This document shows, piece after piece, positions 6,815 through 13,540 of a DNA stretch of 13,540 nt (position 1 is its first letter; every line of letters begins with the position of its first letter). The position numbers and the translations under genes are program-made. The DNA comes from Bacteroidota bacterium (GTDB taxonomy: Bacteria; Bacteroidota; Bacteroidia; Bacteroidales; WCHB1-69): positions 1 to 13,540 of the forward strand of contig JAEWNB010000073.1 in assembly GCA_023392945.1 (NCBI GenBank). Reading direction: 5' to 3'. Under the pieces are notes generated by a model. The model was not told the DNA's origin. It made no database searches and saw only the letters and a list, made by a program, of their open reading frames with translations.

Positions 6815-7735
6815 GTGAAATTAAAAGTTGTTTTTTCTGGTTTTTTGTTTTGTTTATTTTCTTTTATGCCTTTTATCTTTGTTAATGGGCAAGAGAATAA
6901 GGATATTCGTATTAATGAAGTGCTGATTAATTCTTTGGATTCTAATCAAAAAACAATTCATGGAGGTTGGGTTGAACTTTACAATGGTGGCGATTCAGCC
7001 GTAAATATTGCGGGATGTTTTTTTACAAATGACATAAACAATCCTACAAAATATGCAATTCCTGATTCCGGAAAAGAAATGCTGCTGGACGGTCATTCTT
7101 ATATGGTTTTCTATGCTTTAGATAAAACATTAATTGACTCATCCAAACTTTCATTTACCTTGGATGATTCCACGATTTTACACAACGGAAAAGGCTTTAT
7201 TGCTCTTTTTGATACAAACGGAACCACTTTGATTAGCAGTGTAACTTATAATATTGATGGATCTGAACCGGGTGTTAGTTTTGGAGTTGATGAAAACGGG
7301 ACAAGTGATACCTTGTCATGGATAACCTTAACTACTCCAACTCCTGGATCTAAGAATATGGCTGTAGTGGCAAAGGAAAAAGAGTCAGGCAGCGGTATGC
7401 TGATTGCCCTGATAGTATTGGGTGTGGTATTTGCTCTATTCTTTATTAGCAGATGGTCTAAAAAATCAAAGTCGAAAAAGGATAATTCTGACTCTGATGA
7501 TAATAAAGAAGTGGCTAATAATGCAACTGCCTCTATTGTTTCAGAACCTTCAACCGGAGATGAGGTTATTCAGGATGAGATTGTTGCAGCTATTGCAATG
7601 GCTTTGCATCTCTATAATCAGGATTCTACCGGACATGAAACGGAACAAACGGGATTCAGGTTAGATCATAACCACGTTAAAGCTCCATGGGCAAATAAAA
7701 TGTTTACTTTAAGAAAATTACCTATAATAAAATAA
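6815..7735 (+). CDS. Lamin-tail domain fused to an OadG-like gamma subunit of a Na+-pumping decarboxylase
   Basis: This is a 306-residue protein with a GTG start. A signal peptide spans residues 1-25 (MKLK, a hydrophobic run, then VNGQ). Residues about 28-180 resemble a lamin-tail (LTD) beta-sandwich: IRINEVLINS, GGWVELYNGGDSAVNIAGC (50-68), a strand-rich middle and a TPTPGSKN end. One membrane helix lies at about 194-212, followed by a charged Lys/Ser/Asp linker (213-232). The C-terminal cytoplasmic part, DEIVAAIAMALHLY (254-267) ending with a PWANKMFTLRKL motif, matches the tail of Bacteroidota OadG-family subunits. In the decarboxylase complex the gamma subunit holds alpha and beta together at the membrane. 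This gene starts the operon, 12 bases before the biotin carrier gene, which supports the role. The periplasmic LTD is unusual compared with the short enterobacterial OadG; its role is not known. Confidence 0.78.
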   Translation: MKLKVVFSGFLFCLFSFMPFIFVNGQENKDIRINEVLINSLDSNQKTIHGGWVELYNGGDSAVNIAGCFFTNDINNPTKYAIPDSGKEMLLDGHSYMVFYALDKTLIDSSKLSFTLDDSTILHNGKGFIALFDTNGTTLISSVTYNIDGSEPGVSFGVDENGTSDTLSWITLTTPTPGSKNMAVVAKEKESGSGMLIALIVLGVVFALFFISRWSKKSKSKKDNSDSDDNKEVANNATASIVSEPSTGDEVIQDEIVAAIAMALHLYNQDSTGHETEQTGFRLDHNHVKAPWANKMFTLRKLPIIK

Positions 7736-7747
7736 TTATTCAAAAGC

Positions 7748-8170
7748 ATGAAAGAGTATAAAATCAGTGTAAATGGGCACAGTTACAATGTAGTTGTAGA
7801 AGAATCGAATAATGGAACAGATTTTGCTGTTAAACCTGTAGCGCAACCTACAGAAAAGAAACAGGCTACTCCTCCTGTTCAGCCTAAGGCTCCTACTTCA
7901 GAACCGGTTGCAGCTCCTGCACCAAAGGCAACTTCAACTCCGGCGACAAGCGACAAGGATTTTGCTGTCAAATCACCTCTACCGGGTATTCTTTTCGACA
8001 TATTAGTTCGCGAAGGGGATCAGGTTAAAGTGGGGCAGAAATTAGCAATAATTGAAGCAATGAAAATGGAAAATGACCTTGTTTCCGAAAAAGAAGGAGT
8101 GGTTAAAATGATTAAAGGAACCAAAGGCGACAGTGTCGTTGAAGGTGATCTTTTAATGATTATCGGATAA
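7748..8170 (+). CDS. mmdC: Biotin carboxyl carrier subunit of methylmalonyl-CoA decarboxylase
   Basis: This is a 140-residue protein. A short N-terminal beta segment (YKISVNGHSYNVVV, 4-17) leads into a Pro/Ala-rich flexible linker (about 30-68) and then the biotinyl domain (71-140). The biotin attachment motif is EAMKME (103-108), with the biotin on Lys106. SPLPGILFDILVREGDQVKV (76-95) and GDLLMIIG (133-140) are the conserved flanking strands. The biotin arm takes CO2 from the carboxyltransferase (MmdA) and carries it to the membrane beta subunit (MmdB), where decarboxylation drives Na+ export. No biotin carboxylase domain or gene is nearby. A glutaconyl-CoA or oxaloacetate decarboxylase carrier would look similar; the neighbouring alpha subunit favours methylmalonyl-CoA. 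Confidence 0.9.
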   Translation: MKEYKISVNGHSYNVVVEESNNGTDFAVKPVAQPTEKKQATPPVQPKAPTSEPVAAPAPKATSTPATSDKDFAVKSPLPGILFDILVREGDQVKVGQKLAIIEAMKMENDLVSEKEGVVKMIKGTKGDSVVEGDLLMIIG

Positions 8171-8184
8171 TCTTTTACCTGATT

Positions 8185-8270
8185 AGAGAATATATTTCTC
8201 TGTTTTACTTATATATATTGTGTTTAATAATATGATATTGATTTTTTTGAAACAGGATTACATATTCTCT
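8185..8270 (+). promoter_or_regulatory. Leader region before mmdA with two possible alternative hairpins
   Basis: The 146-base gap before the carboxyltransferase gene holds AGAGAA-TATAT-TTCTCT (8185-8201), a 6-bp hairpin followed by GTTTT, which could act as a weak terminator. The same left arm, AGAGAATAT (8185-8193), can instead pair with ATATTCTCT (8262-8270) over 9 bp. The pairings are mutually exclusive. No clear promoter was found in the gap. AT-richness makes chance pairing possible. Confidence 0.3.
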
Positions 8271-8316
8271 TAAATAAAAGCAAAAACAGATTTAGCAAAA
8301 ATAAAAACAATTTAAT

Positions 8317-9876
8317 ATGGCAATGCAAGATAAAATCAACGAATTGTTGGTACTCAGAGCAAAGGCAAGGCTTGGGGGTGGAGAAAAGCGAATCGAGAAA
8401 CAACATGCTCAAGGGAAAATGACTGCAAGAGAACGTATCTATCTTCTATTGGATGAAGGTAGTTTTGAAGAATTTGACATGTTCGTTACCCATCGTTGTT
8501 CAAACTTTGGAATGGAGAAAGAAACTTATATGTCTGATGGCGTTGTTACCGGAAATGGTACTGTTGACGGTCGTTTAGTCTATGTATTTGCACAGGATTT
8601 TACAACTTTCGGCGGATCTTTGTCAGAAACTCATGCTGCAAAAATTTGCAAAGTATTGGATCAGGCAATGAAAATGGGGGCACCCGTTATCGGAATTAAT
8701 GACTCCGGCGGAGCCAGAATCCAAGAAGGTGTTAACAGCTTAGCCGGTTATGCTGAAATTTTTCAGCGTAATATCTTAGCTTCCGGTGTTATTCCGCAGA
8801 TTTCTGCAATTTTCGGACCTTGTGCAGGAGGTGCCGTCTATTCGCCTGCATTGACAGATTTTGTCATGATGGTGAAAAATACCAGTTATATGTTCTTGAC
8901 CGGTCCTAAAGTTGTGAAAACTGTTACAGGTGAGGATGTTACAACTGAAAATCTTGGTGGAGCAAGTATCCATTCAAGCCGCTCCGGTGTTGCTCAATTT
9001 GTTGCTGAAAATGAAGAAGAAGGGCTTGCCATGATTAGACTCTTATTGAGTTATCTCCCTTCCAATAATATGGAAACAGCCCCCGAAAAAGAGTGTACCG
9101 ACCCAATTGAAAGAGTTGACGATTCTTTGAATGAAATTATTCCTGATAATCCAAACAAACCATACGATGTAAAGAATATTATTACCAAAATAGTTGATAA
9201 TGGAGAATTTCTTGAAGTGGCTCCCTTATATGCTAAAAATATTGTAGTGGGATTTGCCAGAATGGGAGGAATTTCGGTAGGTGTTGTTGCCAGCCAGCCA
9301 GCTTTCCTTGCCGGTGTTCTGGATATCAATGCATCACGTAAAGGTGCCCGTTTTGTTCGTTTCTGCGATGCTTTCAATATTCCTTTGGTTACATTGGTTG
9401 ATGTTCCCGGATTTCTTCCCGGAACAGGACAAGAGTATGGCGGAATTATTGTTCATGGGGCAAAATTATTGTATGCTTATGGAGAATCTACCGTTCCTAA
9501 AGTTACCGTTACTCTCAGGAAATCCTACGGAGGATCACATATCGTGATGAGTTGCAAACAATTGCGTGGAGATATCAACTATGCTTGGCCATCAGCAGAA
9601 ATTGCCGTTATGGGTGCTGAAGGTGCCGTTGAAGTATTGTATTCTAAAGAAATTAAAGCAGAATCTGATCCTGAAAAGCAGAAAGAGGCTTATGCAGCTA
9701 AGAAAAATGAATATAACGATTTGTTCTGCAATCCTTATAATGCCGCCCGTTACGGATATATTGACGATGTAATCGAACCCAGAAATACTCGTTACCGTAT
9801 TATTCGTGCGCTGAAATCTATCCAAAATAAAAGGTTGGAAAATCCGCCTAAAAAACATGACAACCTTCCCTTGTAA
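8317..9876 (+). CDS. mmdA: Methylmalonyl-CoA decarboxylase alpha subunit (acyl-CoA carboxyltransferase)
   Basis: This is a 519-residue protein of the biotin-dependent carboxyltransferase family (crotonase fold, two halves). Recognisable segments are LRAKARLGGGEKRIEKQHAQ (13-32), FAQDFTTFGGSLSE (91-104), INDSGGARIQEGV (127-139), the acyl-CoA oxyanion segment IFGPCAGGAVYSPALTDF (165-182), and SYMFLTGPKVVKTVTGE (190-206). In the C-terminal half are VDVPGFLPGTGQEY, TLRKSYGGSHIVMSCKQLRG and YAWPSAEIAVMG. It ends in a Lys-rich segment and NLPL. It moves the carboxyl group from methylmalonyl-CoA to the carrier biotin, forming propionyl-CoA, in the succinate-to-propionate route. The ATG at 8317 gives the usual length; a second ATG two codons later is possible. 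The same fold serves propionyl-CoA carboxylase beta, but the co-encoded MmdB-type Na+ channel and the lack of biotin carboxylase favour the decarboxylase. Confidence 0.93.
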   Translation: MAMQDKINELLVLRAKARLGGGEKRIEKQHAQGKMTARERIYLLLDEGSFEEFDMFVTHRCSNFGMEKETYMSDGVVTGNGTVDGRLVYVFAQDFTTFGGSLSETHAAKICKVLDQAMKMGAPVIGINDSGGARIQEGVNSLAGYAEIFQRNILASGVIPQISAIFGPCAGGAVYSPALTDFVMMVKNTSYMFLTGPKVVKTVTGEDVTTENLGGASIHSSRSGVAQFVAENEEEGLAMIRLLLSYLPSNNMETAPEKECTDPIERVDDSLNEIIPDNPNKPYDVKNIITKIVDNGEFLEVAPLYAKNIVVGFARMGGISVGVVASQPAFLAGVLDINASRKGARFVRFCDAFNIPLVTLVDVPGFLPGTGQEYGGIIVHGAKLLYAYGESTVPKVTVTLRKSYGGSHIVMSCKQLRGDINYAWPSAEIAVMGAEGAVEVLYSKEIKAESDPEKQKEAYAAKKNEYNDLFCNPYNAARYGYIDDVIEPRNTRYRIIRALKSIQNKRLENPPKKHDNLPL

Positions 9877-9915
9877 TATTTCCTTTTATAATATAATTTA
9901 ATCATTAACTTAATT

Positions 9916-10986
9916 ATGACAATTACCCTTTATTGGCTAATTTTTATTGCCATCTTCTTAATTGTATTTTTTGTTGACCTGTATGTTACAGATCATAGAA
10001 AAGGTGCTTTAACAGTTAAAACCGCCCTTAAATGGACCGGCCTTTGGATTAGCATTGCAATGCTTTTTGCTGTTTCTCTTTACTTTTTCTTCCCTCAAAA
10101 TCCTGACTCCGAAACGAAGACTTCATCTGTTATGATGATAAAATTTATATCCGGTTATCTTACCGAATATTCCCTTTCTATCGACAATCTTTTTGTATTT
10201 ATCATGATTTTTTCACTTATGGGAGTAAGTGAAAAAAATCAGCCCCGACTACTTAAACTTGGGATTTTAATTTCAATTGTATTGAGAATTTTGTTTATTG
10301 TTGCCGGTATGGGGCTCGTTCAACAGTTTGAATGGATCATTTATGTTTTTGGTGCCATTCTGCTTTATACTGCCTATAAGATGGCTTTCTCGGGTGGTGA
10401 TGATAATGTTAACCCGACTTCAAATATACTATATAGAGGAGCTTCCAAACTATTTCCTATCGACCCCGACCATAATTCTCCTCATTTTATTCACAAGATT
10501 AACGGAAAGTGGCATATCACCAATATATTGTTGGTTTTATTAGTTATTGGTTCAACAGATGTTTTATTTGCTGTTGATTCTATACCTGCCATTATTGGAG
10601 TTATTGATGAAGGTGCTATCAATATATTAACTCACGAGGAAGAAAATTTTCTTGCCATTACTTCAAATGTCTTTGCAGTGATGGGGTTAATTTCACTATT
10701 CTTTGCCCTTAAAGGAATTATGGGGATGTTCCGTTATTTGAAAGCCGGTGTCAGCTTTATCCTTTTCTTTATTGGAGCTAAAATGTTATTAGGTGCTATT
10801 CCTGCTGTAGGTGCATTCTTCTCAGCTCATTCATGGGTTTCTTTGGCTGTTATTGTGGGAACCTTGACTTTGTCGGTTTTGTTGTCAATAGTCATTTCTG
10901 AAGACAAAGAAATTAAAAACCTAAAGGAAGAAAACGAACAGTTGAAGTCCAAAAAGTTCCTCAGAAGAAAAAATAAAGAACAATAA
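9916..10986 (+). CDS. TerC-family integral membrane protein
   Basis: This is a 356-residue polytopic protein, close to the length of the longer TerC/Alx type. Hydrophobic segments lie at about 3-22, 38-59, 73-103, 113-132, 138-155, 202-228, 250-268, 275-297 and 305-328. The two family motifs are TEYSLSIDNLFVF (83-95) and STDVLFAVDSIPAI (213-226); their acidic residues (Glu84, Asp90, Asp215, Asp221) are the proposed metal-binding sites. The segment between IPAI and TSNVFAVMGL carries an acidic stretch (DEGAINILTHEEEN, 231-244). A charged coiled-coil-like tail (331-347) ends the protein. Relatives export Mn2+ or act in membrane metal homeostasis; tellurite resistance is only the historical name. 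It sits between the alpha and beta decarboxylase genes with gaps of 39 and 32 bases, so it is probably co-transcribed with them. A link to the pump is inference. Confidence 0.88.
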   Translation: MTITLYWLIFIAIFLIVFFVDLYVTDHRKGALTVKTALKWTGLWISIAMLFAVSLYFFFPQNPDSETKTSSVMMIKFISGYLTEYSLSIDNLFVFIMIFSLMGVSEKNQPRLLKLGILISIVLRILFIVAGMGLVQQFEWIIYVFGAILLYTAYKMAFSGGDDNVNPTSNILYRGASKLFPIDPDHNSPHFIHKINGKWHITNILLVLLVIGSTDVLFAVDSIPAIIGVIDEGAINILTHEEENFLAITSNVFAVMGLISLFFALKGIMGMFRYLKAGVSFILFFIGAKMLLGAIPAVGAFFSAHSWVSLAVIVGTLTLSVLLSIVISEDKEIKNLKEENEQLKSKKFLRRKNKEQ

Positions 10987-11018
10987 TTCTATAAACAATA
11001 TAAATAATTAAATTAATA

Positions 11019-12167
11019 ATGAATTTAAACGATCTCTTACCTGTTTTGTATCAAATCACCTGGCAGCATTTAGTGATGATTGCTGTCGGTTTGACATTGA
11101 TTTATTTGGCAATTGCCAAAGAATATGAACCCAATTTATTATTACCAATGGGATTTGGTGCCATATTGGTAAATGTTCCGTTGACTTCTGCCTTAACTCA
11201 AATCGATCCTGTTACCGGTAAAGCTTTAGAGGGTGCTTTAACTGTATTCTATGAAGCCGGTATTGCCAATGAGGTATTTCCTTTATTGATTTTTATTGCC
11301 ATTGGGGCAATGATCGATTTCTCTCCACTCTTTAAGAGCCCATATTTATTATTCTTTGGTGCTGCTGCTCAGTTCGGAATTTTCTTTACTATGATTGCTG
11401 CCACCTTGATGGGATTTGACCTCAAAGAAGCTGCTTCTATTGGAATTATTGGTGCTGCTGATGGTCCGACTTCAATTTTTGTATCTGCTCGTTTTGCCCC
11501 TGACTTATTGGGGCCAATTTCGGTTGCAGCCTATTCTTATATGGCTTTAGTTCCCATCATTCAACCTCCGGTTATTAGAGCCTTAACATCAAGAAAAGAA
11601 CGTCTTATAAGGATGACATCTCATTCCAAATCAATTTCCAAAACAGCGTTAATATTATTCCCAATTATTGTGACTCTTTTTGCGGGCATTATTGCACCTT
11701 CTTCTTTAGCACTGATCGGCTTTTTGATGTTTGGTAACTTGATCAGAGAATGTGGTGTTTTGAATAAATTGTCTCTTGCTGCACAAAACGAATTGTCCAG
11801 TCTTGTCACCATTCTTTTGGGAATTAGTATTGCAAGTACTATGACAGCCGAAAGATTTGTACAAGTTGATACCTTAATGATTATCGGATTAGGTCTTGTA
11901 GCCTTTATTTTTGATACTTTTGGCGGTGTTATGTTTGCAAAACTTCTTAATGTGTTTTTGCCTGCCAGTAGAAAAATTAACCCAATGGTTGGAGCATGCG
12001 GAATTTCTGCATTCCCTATGTCTGCAAGAGTTATTCATGGAATGGGACAGAAAGAAGATCCACAAAACTTCTTGCTTATGCATGCAGTTAGTGCCAATGT
12101 AGGTGGACAGATCGGTTCTGTTGTTGCCGGCGGACTTATTTTGTCTTTAGTTCCCTTATTTTTATAA
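11019..12167 (+). CDS. mmdB: Na+-translocating decarboxylase beta subunit (MmdB/OadB family)
   Basis: This is a 382-residue membrane protein of normal family length. Family segments include EYEPNLLLPMGFGAILVNVP (35-54), FIAIGAMIDFSPLF (92-105), the re-entrant catalytic segment IGIIGAADGPTSIF (141-154) with Asp148, AYSYMALVPIIQPPVIRAL (171-189), and the second re-entrant region NPMVGACGISAFPMSARV (321-338). In this family the conserved Asp of GAADGPTSIF and the polar residues of the YSYMALVP helix and the SAFPM loop couple Na+ passage to decarboxylation of carboxybiotin. The family does not reveal the substrate; the neighbouring MmdA does. It is followed after 17 bases by a small OadG-like gene. 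Confidence 0.93.
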   Translation: MNLNDLLPVLYQITWQHLVMIAVGLTLIYLAIAKEYEPNLLLPMGFGAILVNVPLTSALTQIDPVTGKALEGALTVFYEAGIANEVFPLLIFIAIGAMIDFSPLFKSPYLLFFGAAAQFGIFFTMIAATLMGFDLKEAASIGIIGAADGPTSIFVSARFAPDLLGPISVAAYSYMALVPIIQPPVIRALTSRKERLIRMTSHSKSISKTALILFPIIVTLFAGIIAPSSLALIGFLMFGNLIRECGVLNKLSLAAQNELSSLVTILLGISIASTMTAERFVQVDTLMIIGLGLVAFIFDTFGGVMFAKLLNVFLPASRKINPMVGACGISAFPMSARVIHGMGQKEDPQNFLLMHAVSANVGGQIGSVVAGGLILSLVPLFL

Positions 12168-12184
12168 TTTAAATTAGATTTATC

Positions 12185-12316
12185 ATGCATACAGATATTT
12201 TAACAAAGGCTCTTGAAATTACAGGATTTGGAATGTTGGGTATTTTTGCCTTTATGGTGATTTTTTACTTTGCCATAAAAGCTATCGACAGAATATTCCC
12301 ATCTGGCAAAAAATAG
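12185..12316 (+). CDS. Small OadG-like membrane protein, possible second gamma subunit
   Basis: This 43-residue gene is below the usual size cut-off and easily missed. It starts at the ATG 17 bases after mmdB and stops at a TAG (12314-12316). The protein has a short amphipathic start, LTKALEITGFGM (6-17), one membrane helix (about 16-33, GMLGIFAFMVIFYFAIKA), and a basic end, DRIFPSGKK (35-43). The layout, a GFGM-type turn leading into a single helix followed by an (N/D)RxFP end, is that of the N-terminal half of OadG/MmdD gamma and delta subunits. The gene is directly followed by the operon terminator. I infer that it stabilises or assembles the pump. That would make two gamma-like proteins in one operon, the other being at 6815-7735. 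Small size limits certainty. Confidence 0.72.
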   Translation: MHTDILTKALEITGFGMLGIFAFMVIFYFAIKAIDRIFPSGKK

Positions 12317-12365
12317 ACAAATACATTACCTAAATACTTTTTCTAAGGTATTCTGGTAAATAAAT

Positions 12366-12420
12366 TAAAGTGATTGAAGTTCGCAAATTATAAAGCGAAA
12401 TTCAATCACTTTATTTTTTT
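12366..12420 (+). terminator. Strong Rho-independent terminator of the decarboxylase operon
   Basis: Arms 12366-12384 and 12395-12413 pair at 18 of 19 positions (TAAAGTGATTGAA and its complement form the outer part), with a 10-base loop, followed by seven Ts. It lies 50 bases after the small OadG-like gene and closes the operon that begins near 6762. Confidence 0.9.
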
Positions 12421-12700
12421 AAATAAATATTCATCATTATTCAAAATGTAAATTTTCTGTACAGTCAATTTAATGTGAAAATACTATGCTTAATAATAGA
12501 AAATACTAATAAAAAGGTCGGAGAACTTCTTTAACAATTAAGCGCAATTCCACAAATTAATCTTCATCGGTAATGTGTACCTATTTGTTTATCAAACTTA
12601 TAGTTAGAAAATAATATGAGTTAAATATTAGCCAAATTATTTTTTTTTCCTAAAATTTATTTTTTTTCATTGAAAGTGTATATTCATATTAATTATTTTT
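12421..12700. other. AT-rich intergenic region with a short direct repeat
   Basis: About 280 bases without a recognisable gene on either strand. The only pattern noted is GAAAATACTA at 12477-12486 and 12499-12508, starting 22 bases apart (two helical turns). It could be a regulator site, but the composition makes chance likely. No tRNA, terminator or known RNA was seen. Confidence 0.3.
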
Positions 12701-12708
12701 TATTTTTG
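12701..12708 (+). promoter_or_regulatory. -7 element of the XRE regulator promoter
   Basis: TATTTTTG matches TAnnTTTG exactly. The start would be near 12715 and the leader only about 12 bases, which supports the ATG at 12727. There is no good -33 TTTG at the expected spacing. Confidence 0.45.
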
Positions 12709-12726
12709 CCGCCAAATAGTTTAAAC

Positions 12727-13035
12727 ATGACACATAAAATTTCTGACGGAAAAGCACTTGTAGATTTGTACAACAATTCTAATATTGAATACATAACTTT
12801 ATTGCCTTCTAATCAATTTTCATGGACAGAAACGGCAATTAGGTTAAAATTTATTAGAGTGTCCAATAATCTCTCTCAGGCTCAATTTGCTGAAAGCCTT
12901 GGGGTTTTTAGAAATGTAATCTTAAATATTGAAAGCGGAAAAAGAAAATTATCCGTTGATATTTTGATTAAGTTAGTTGAAGTATATTCAATTGATGTCC
13001 ATTGGCTTCTCTTTGGAGAAAAGCTGTGCAGATAG
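12727..13035 (+). CDS. XRE-family helix-turn-helix transcriptional regulator
   Basis: This is a 102-residue protein. After a 34-residue N-terminal part without recognised features comes a Cro/C1-type helix-turn-helix (about 38-97): RLKFIRVSNNLSQAQFAESL (39-58), then VILNIESGKRKLSVDILIKL (64-83), then VYSIDVHWLLFGE (87-99), the Bacteroidota-typical WLLFGE end. The ATG at 12727 is used; an in-frame TTG start at 12670 would place the protein start upstream of the promoter's -7 element. The gene stands alone, converging on atpF with 17 bases between the stops. It could bind its own promoter region, but its targets cannot be told from sequence, and no effector domain is present. Confidence 0.82.
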   Translation: MTHKISDGKALVDLYNNSNIEYITLLPSNQFSWTETAIRLKFIRVSNNLSQAQFAESLGVFRNVILNIESGKRKLSVDILIKLVEVYSIDVHWLLFGEKLCR

Positions 13036-13052
13036 ATAAAATAAAATTAGAA

Positions 13053-13540
13053 TTAGTTAAGTTGAATATCTTTCATCAACTTAGAAACTAAAGCTTCTTG
13101 TTTTGATTTGTCGGCGAGTTCATCAACAAGAATTTTTTCAGCAATTTCAATAGACATATTAGCAATTTCATTTTTAATATCTGTCATTGCTTTTATCTTC
13201 TCATAATGAATTGCATTTTTTGCGGATTCGATAATCTCATTGGCTTCTGAAGTTGCTTTACATTTGGCATCTTCATACATCTGATCTCTGAGTTTGCGGG
13301 CATCCGACAAAATAATGTCTCTTTCTTCTTTAGCCTGAATAAGGAGTTGGTTATGTTCTGCTTTGAGATTTTTCATTTCCTGTCTAACATTCTCGGCTTC
13401 AGATAGTTGTTCGATAATAAAATTATTTCTTTTAGTAATGGAGCTGATAATGATCGGCCATACAAATTTAGCAAGGACAAAGAAAAGGATTCCAAAGCCA
13501 ATCAACATCCAAAAAAGGAGACCAAAAGAGGGAGTTATTA
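13053..13540 (-). CDS. atpF: F-type ATP synthase subunit b (5' end outside window)
   Basis: On the minus strand the frame stays open to the window edge. It reads TPSFGLLFWMLIGFGILFFV before the basic AKFVWP turn, which is the usual membrane helix of subunit b, so the real start lies a few codons beyond the edge and the internal ATG at 13508 is not it. The rest is a long charged helix (IEQLSEAENVRQEMKNLKAE onwards, heptad-like, rich in Glu, Lys and Ala) that forms the peripheral stalk linking Fo to F1, and it ends in a domain with MSIEIAEKILVDEL near the C-terminus. In Bacteroidota atpF usually lies in the atp operon between the c and delta subunit genes; here it is the last gene before the convergent XRE regulator, so the delta subunit gene does not follow directly. 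Subunit b does not show whether H+ or Na+ is used. Confidence 0.88.
   Translation of the reverse strand, partial: ITPSFGLLFWMLIGFGILFFVLAKFVWPIIISSITKRNNFIIEQLSEAENVRQEMKNLKAEHNQLLIQAKEERDIILSDARKLRDQMYEDAKCKATSEANEIIESAKNAIHYEKIKAMTDIKNEIANMSIEIAEKILVDELADKSKQEALVSKLMKDIQLN

Noticed and set aside
12330..12354. A second hairpin (TACCT...AGGTA) before the operon terminator.
   Set aside because: Only 5 bp with a long loop and no T tract; the strong stem just downstream is sufficient.

Overview
The window looks like a Bacteroidota (probably Bacteroidales) chromosome. The evidence is an AT-rich sequence, a C-terminal type IX secretion (T9SS) sorting domain on the first gene, promoters of the Bacteroidota TAnnTTTG type ahead of several genes, and a propionate-type sodium-pumping decarboxylase operon. 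No rRNA, tRNA, CRISPR array or canonical insertion sequence was seen.

Layout. (1) Bases 1-723 are the 3' end of a secreted fibronectin-III/T9SS protein, closed by a strong palindromic terminator. (2) Bases 845-5954 form a glycosylation block: a SAM-dependent methyltransferase overlapping a GT2 polyprenyl-phosphate-sugar synthase-like gene, then a large GT-C/GT39-like membrane glycosyltransferase that is broken in two. The first 402 usable residues (2451-3656) and the last 347 (4911-5954) are separated by an AAA ATPase/DUF4143 gene with its own promoter. A 7-bp direct repeat, TGAGTAA (3652-3658 and 4906-4912), flanks the ATPase segment in the same reading frame on both sides. Collapsing it restores one uninterrupted 749-residue protein. 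This is the most striking observation in the window: an apparently clean, frame-neutral insertion of a DUF4143 ATPase cassette with a duplication-like footprint and no visible terminal inverted repeats. (3) On the minus strand, 5974-6645 encodes an M50-type membrane metallopeptidase. (4) Bases 6748-12420 form a likely operon for a Na+-translocating methylmalonyl-CoA decarboxylase, with one terminator at the end. Its order is a gamma-like subunit with a periplasmic lamin-tail domain, the biotin carrier, the carboxyltransferase alpha subunit, a TerC-family membrane protein, the beta subunit (Na+ channel), and a 43-residue OadG-like protein. (5) An XRE-type regulator (12727-13035) converges on atpF (minus strand, cut by the window edge), the F-type ATP synthase b subunit.

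How the genes work together. The methyltransferase/GT2/GT-C set suggests production of a lipid-linked sugar and its transfer on the periplasmic side of the membrane. The decarboxylase converts methylmalonyl-CoA to propionyl-CoA while exporting Na+. No biotin carboxylase gene is present, which favours decarboxylation over ATP-driven carboxylation. The nearby ATP synthase gene is another membrane-energetics gene, but it is on the other strand and separate.

Base composition changes inside the broken glycosyltransferase gene: hand counts give about 28% G+C for 2701-3300 and about 41% for 3301-3660. The 5' part of this block may therefore have a different history from its 3' part.
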